A stretch of DNA of 34,878 nt from Rhodocyclaceae bacterium. GTDB lineage: Bacteria > Pseudomonadota > Gammaproteobacteria > Burkholderiales > Rhodocyclaceae. Under the pieces are notes generated by a model, which ran no database searches, was not told the origin of the DNA, and saw only the letters and a list, made by a program, of their open reading frames with translations. Below, piece after piece: positions 32,309-34,878 of the stretch (the first letter of the stretch is position 1; each line of letters starts with the position of its first letter). The stretch is from contig JAABQX010000018.1 in NCBI GenBank assembly GCA_011391215.1, positions 1 through 34,878 of the forward strand, in the 5' to 3' direction. Both the position numbers and the translations under genes were made by a program.

Positions 32309-34878
32309 TTATGCCTGATTCCTGACCGCGGCGACCAGACCATCCGGCTCGGGCGGGCGTTTCACCACCAGCACGGCGCACGCCAGTCCGCCGACGACGC
32401 GATCGGTAATCTGCCCGGTGAGTTTGCGCGACAGCCCTTTGCTTTGGTCGTTACCGATGATCACCAGGTCGGCGCCCACTTCCTGCGCGGTCTCGATGAT
32501 GGCCCGGTCAGGCGCTTTCTCGACGATGACGCCGGCACATTCGATGCCTTCGACCTTGAGCAGACCGAGCTTTTCCGCCACATCCGCCTCGGCCTTGGTG
32601 CGTTCAGCCTCCGTTCCGGCGGCGGCCAGTACTGTCACCGGCAGGTGGGCGACCTTGGCGATCTGGGCGGTAACTTCGGCTACCGTGCTGCTGATCTGCG
32701 ATCCGTCGGTGGCCATGAGAATGCGGCTGCGGCAGGGATGCGACTGCCAGTTTGCCACCAGCACATGGCAGGGCGAACGCAGGATGATCTGCAGGGCGAT
32801 TTCGCCGACCAGGCGTTCTTTCATGCCGCCGCGCGGCGGGTGACGGCCAATGACGAGAATGTTGGCATCGGCCGCCGCTGCAGCCGAGACGATTTGCTCG
32901 ACCAGGTTTTTGCCGTGGCGCACGATGGTTTCGCAGACGACGCCCCCTTCGGTTGCCTTGCGCTCCACCTGCGCGAGGCGGATGCGGGCGATCTCGTCGT
33001 CATCGGACGATTCGACACTGGTCATCAGATCCAGGGTAACGCCGAAACTTCTCGCCAGCCGGATGGCGATTTCCTCGGGTGCATGGCTGAATTCGCTGCC
33101 ATCGGTGGCGAGCAGCAGGCGCTGGCGACGCAAGCCGTCGGGCAGCACGCCGGCATTGCATTCTTTGAAGATGCGCGTCTTGCAGGTGCGGCAGATATCG
33201 GGATTGAGTGTCCAGTAAAGTGATCCGGCGACGTTGGTCCGTACCGGGAAGAAGGCGCCCTCGCCGATCTCGTGCGTGTAGCCGCCCTGCCGCAGGAAAT
33301 CGTAGGCCGACTGGTTGAGCCGATAGAAGTAGAGGCCGCCGCCCATGCGCCTCCGCCGGCGGGCTTCCTGCGCTAGCACTTCCGCTCCGGCGATGTCGAT
33401 GTAAGAGAGGCCGGAGCAGGTGAGCAGCACTGATTTTTGCTGCGGATTTTCTTCGTCGATCTGCTGCAGCATTTGCTGCACATAGCTGGCTGCACCGAAG
33501 TAGAACGAACCTGTAACGCGCACGGCACGCATTTGCGGGCATTCCTGGCGACCCTTGGCGCGTACGAAGTGGTAGGCGCCTTCTTCCGGCGCCGGCACCA
33601 CGGGGATGATTTCCGGCTTCGAGGTACGGTAGAGAAACATCAGCAGCGAGAGGAAAACACCGATGAAAATGCCGGCCTCGAGGTTGATCAGCGTGCCGAT
33701 CAGCGTCGCGGCAAGAATCGCCGACTCGGCTTTGCTGGTGTGCCAGATGTGCGCGATGTGGCCGAAGTCGATCAGCCCCCAGGCAACCAGGAACAGGATG
33801 CCTGCCATCGCCGCATTGGGCAGGTAAGCGGCGAGCGGCGCCACGACCAGTAGCACTAGTACCAATCCGATCGAGGCAAAAATGGAAGCCAGCGGCGTCT
33901 TCGCACCCGCTTCGTAATTCACGCCGCTGCGGTTGAACGAGCCCGAGGAGGCAAAGCCCGAGAAAAAGCTGCCGACGATGTTGGACAGACCCTGGCCGAT
34001 GAACTCCTGGTTGCTGTCGATGCGCTGTTCCGAGCGCACGGCAATGGCGCGGGCGATGGAGACGGCTTCGGTGAGCGCTAGCATGGTGATGACCAGCGCC
34101 GGGCCGACGGTTTTCTTCAAGGTATCGAGCGAGAAATCGGGCGTGGACAGTGGCGGCAGCCCGGCCGGCAGCGCGCCGACGGTCTTGATGCCGGTGGTCG
34201 CCAGGCCCTGCCAGACATTGAACAGCTCGGCGACGAGGCTGCCGACGATCATCGCCGCGATCATGTAGGGAATCTTCTTGATGTAGCGCTTGGTCAGGAT
34301 GCCGGTGGCGAGGGTGACCAGGCTGACGGTGAGCACCCACGGATTGATAGCGAAAAACTGCACAACCAGCTGATGCACGATCTCGTAGAACGGCGTACCG
34401 CGCGGAATCGGGATGCCGAAAAAGTTCTTCACCTGGCTGGCGGCGATCAGGATGGCCGCGCCGGCGGTAAAGCCGATCACCACGGTATGCGAGATGAAGT
34501 TCACCAGCGCGCCCATGCGCGCCAGGCCGAGGATCAACTGGAACAAGCCGACGAGGAAGGTGAGCGTCAGGATCAGGCTGATGTATTGCGGCGAGCCGAT
34601 GTCGGCCTGATGGGACAGGGCAGCGAAAATCGCGATGGAAATCGCTGTGGTCGGGCCGGAAACAAGATGCCAGCTCGATCCGAACAAGGCCCCGATCACC
34701 GCCGGCACCATGGCGGCATACAGGCCGTATTGCGGCGGCAGGCCGGCGATGGTGGCGAAGGCGACGCCCTGCGGCAGGACGATCAGGGCGCCTGTGAAGC
34801 CGGCGAGCAGATCGTCGCGCAGGGTGCGACGCGTGACCAGCGGCCACCAGAGCAGGAAGGGGAACAGTTTATTGAGTA
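32309..34878 (-). CDS. SulP transporter fused to STAS and two UspA domains (N-terminus beyond window)
   Basis: The frame stays open to the window end, so the first residues are missing; 855 are visible. The membrane part (about residues 1-420) begins LLAGFTGALIVLPQGVAFAT and has the SulP signature AFATIAGLPPQYGLYAAMVP and LTEAVSIARAIA with SNQEFIGQGLSNIVGSFFSG. Next is a STAS-like domain (about 450-530, LTCSGLSYIDIAGAEVLAQE), a three-cysteine segment (C-x2-C-x7-C, visible 562-573), then two tandem UspA domains (about 585-710 and 717-842). The second keeps LVIIGNDQSKGLSRKL in place of the ATP loop G-x2-G-x9-G. Transported anion unknown. The first SulP in this window lacks the Usp domains. Confidence 0.9.
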   Translation of the reverse strand, partial: LNKLFPFLLWWPLVTRRTLRDDLLAGFTGALIVLPQGVAFATIAGLPPQYGLYAAMVPAVIGALFGSSWHLVSGPTTAISIAIFAALSHQADIGSPQYISLILTLTFLVGLFQLILGLARMGALVNFISHTVVIGFTAGAAILIAASQVKNFFGIPIPRGTPFYEIVHQLVVQFFAINPWVLTVSLVTLATGILTKRYIKKIPYMIAAMIVGSLVAELFNVWQGLATTGIKTVGALPAGLPPLSTPDFSLDTLKKTVGPALVITMLALTEAVSIARAIAVRSEQRIDSNQEFIGQGLSNIVGSFFSGFASSGSFNRSGVNYEAGAKTPLASIFASIGLVLVLLVVAPLAAYLPNAAMAGILFLVAWGLIDFGHIAHIWHTSKAESAILAATLIGTLINLEAGIFIGVFLSLLMFLYRTSKPEIIPVVPAPEEGAYHFVRAKGRQECPQMRAVRVTGSFYFGAASYVQQMLQQIDEENPQQKSVLLTCSGLSYIDIAGAEVLAQEARRRRRMGGGLYFYRLNQSAYDFLRQGGYTHEIGEGAFFPVRTNVAGSLYWTLNPDICRTCKTRIFKECNAGVLPDGLRRQRLLLATDGSEFSHAPEEIAIRLARSFGVTLDLMTSVESSDDDEIARIRLAQVERKATEGGVVCETIVRHGKNLVEQIVSAAAAADANILVIGRHPPRGGMKERLVGEIALQIILRSPCHVLVANWQSHPCRSRILMATDGSQISSTVAEVTAQIAKVAHLPVTVLAAAGTEAERTKAEADVAEKLGLLKVEGIECAGVIVEKAPDRAIIETAQEVGADLVIIGNDQSKGLSRKLTGQITDRVVGGLACAVLVVKRPPEPDGLVAAVRNQA

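Noticed and set aside
33000-34847. Minus-strand open frame of 615 codons in the second frame of the SulP-Usp gene
   Set aside because: It lies on the same strand as the transporter in another frame and is Arg/His-rich with no domains.

Overview
The window reads as ordinary chromosome of a GC-rich betaproteobacterium, most likely of the Rhodocyclales/Sterolibacteriaceae type. That placement rests on gene order (rpe-gph-trpE beside apaG; glnE-argJ divergent from yhdP-nitrilase-tldD) and on protein character; there is no rRNA to confirm it. I see 29 protein genes packed tightly on both strands, no RNA gene, no insertion sequence, no prophage and no CRISPR array. No gene-free stretch exceeds 300 bases.

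Layout. 1-4503 (all minus): the front part of a DUF3141/PHA-synthase-like hydrolase, an exported SYLF-like protein, a GNAT acetyltransferase overlapping a SulP anion transporter, and a class-2 polyphosphate kinase. 4641-5696 (plus): an AraC-type regulator. 5848-9803 (plus): a five-gene operon with an exported glycine-zipper protein, a PqiA split into two genes, PqiB with MCE domains and lipoprotein PqiC, i.e. an envelope lipid-transport system. 9834-15070 (minus): an MscS-family channel with a long periplasmic coiled coil, then trpE, gph and rpe. 15172-19087: apaG, a YkgJ-type cysteine-cluster protein, a membrane methyltransferase-like protein (minus) and a membrane-fused spermidine-synthase-like protein. 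19113-23051 (minus): argJ and glnE. 23134-29351 (plus): yhdP, a nitrilase-family amidase and tldD. 29381-31637: two stand-alone cyclic-nucleotide-binding proteins flanking aroG. 31704-34878 (minus): a PduO-type cobalamin adenosyltransferase and a second SulP transporter, fused to STAS and two UspA domains and cut by the window end.

Themes: amino-acid biosynthesis (trpE, aroG, argJ) and nitrogen control (glnE); outer-membrane lipid homeostasis (PqiABC, YhdP); anion transport with attached regulatory parts (two SulP proteins, GNAT, Usp, STAS); possibly storage polymers (PPK2, DUF3141).

The most unusual signal is a dispersed repeat of about 23 bp (three to five A, usually G, then TCGGCGCTGGCGGGACGGC or a near variant), present eight times in both orientations. 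Six copies sit 1-25 bases after a stop codon. Two lie in frame inside conserved enzymes (argJ and trpE), each in a segment I judge to be a variable loop. The core has no stop codon in any of its six frames, so it can lie in coding sequence without truncating it. I do not recognise the family by name.
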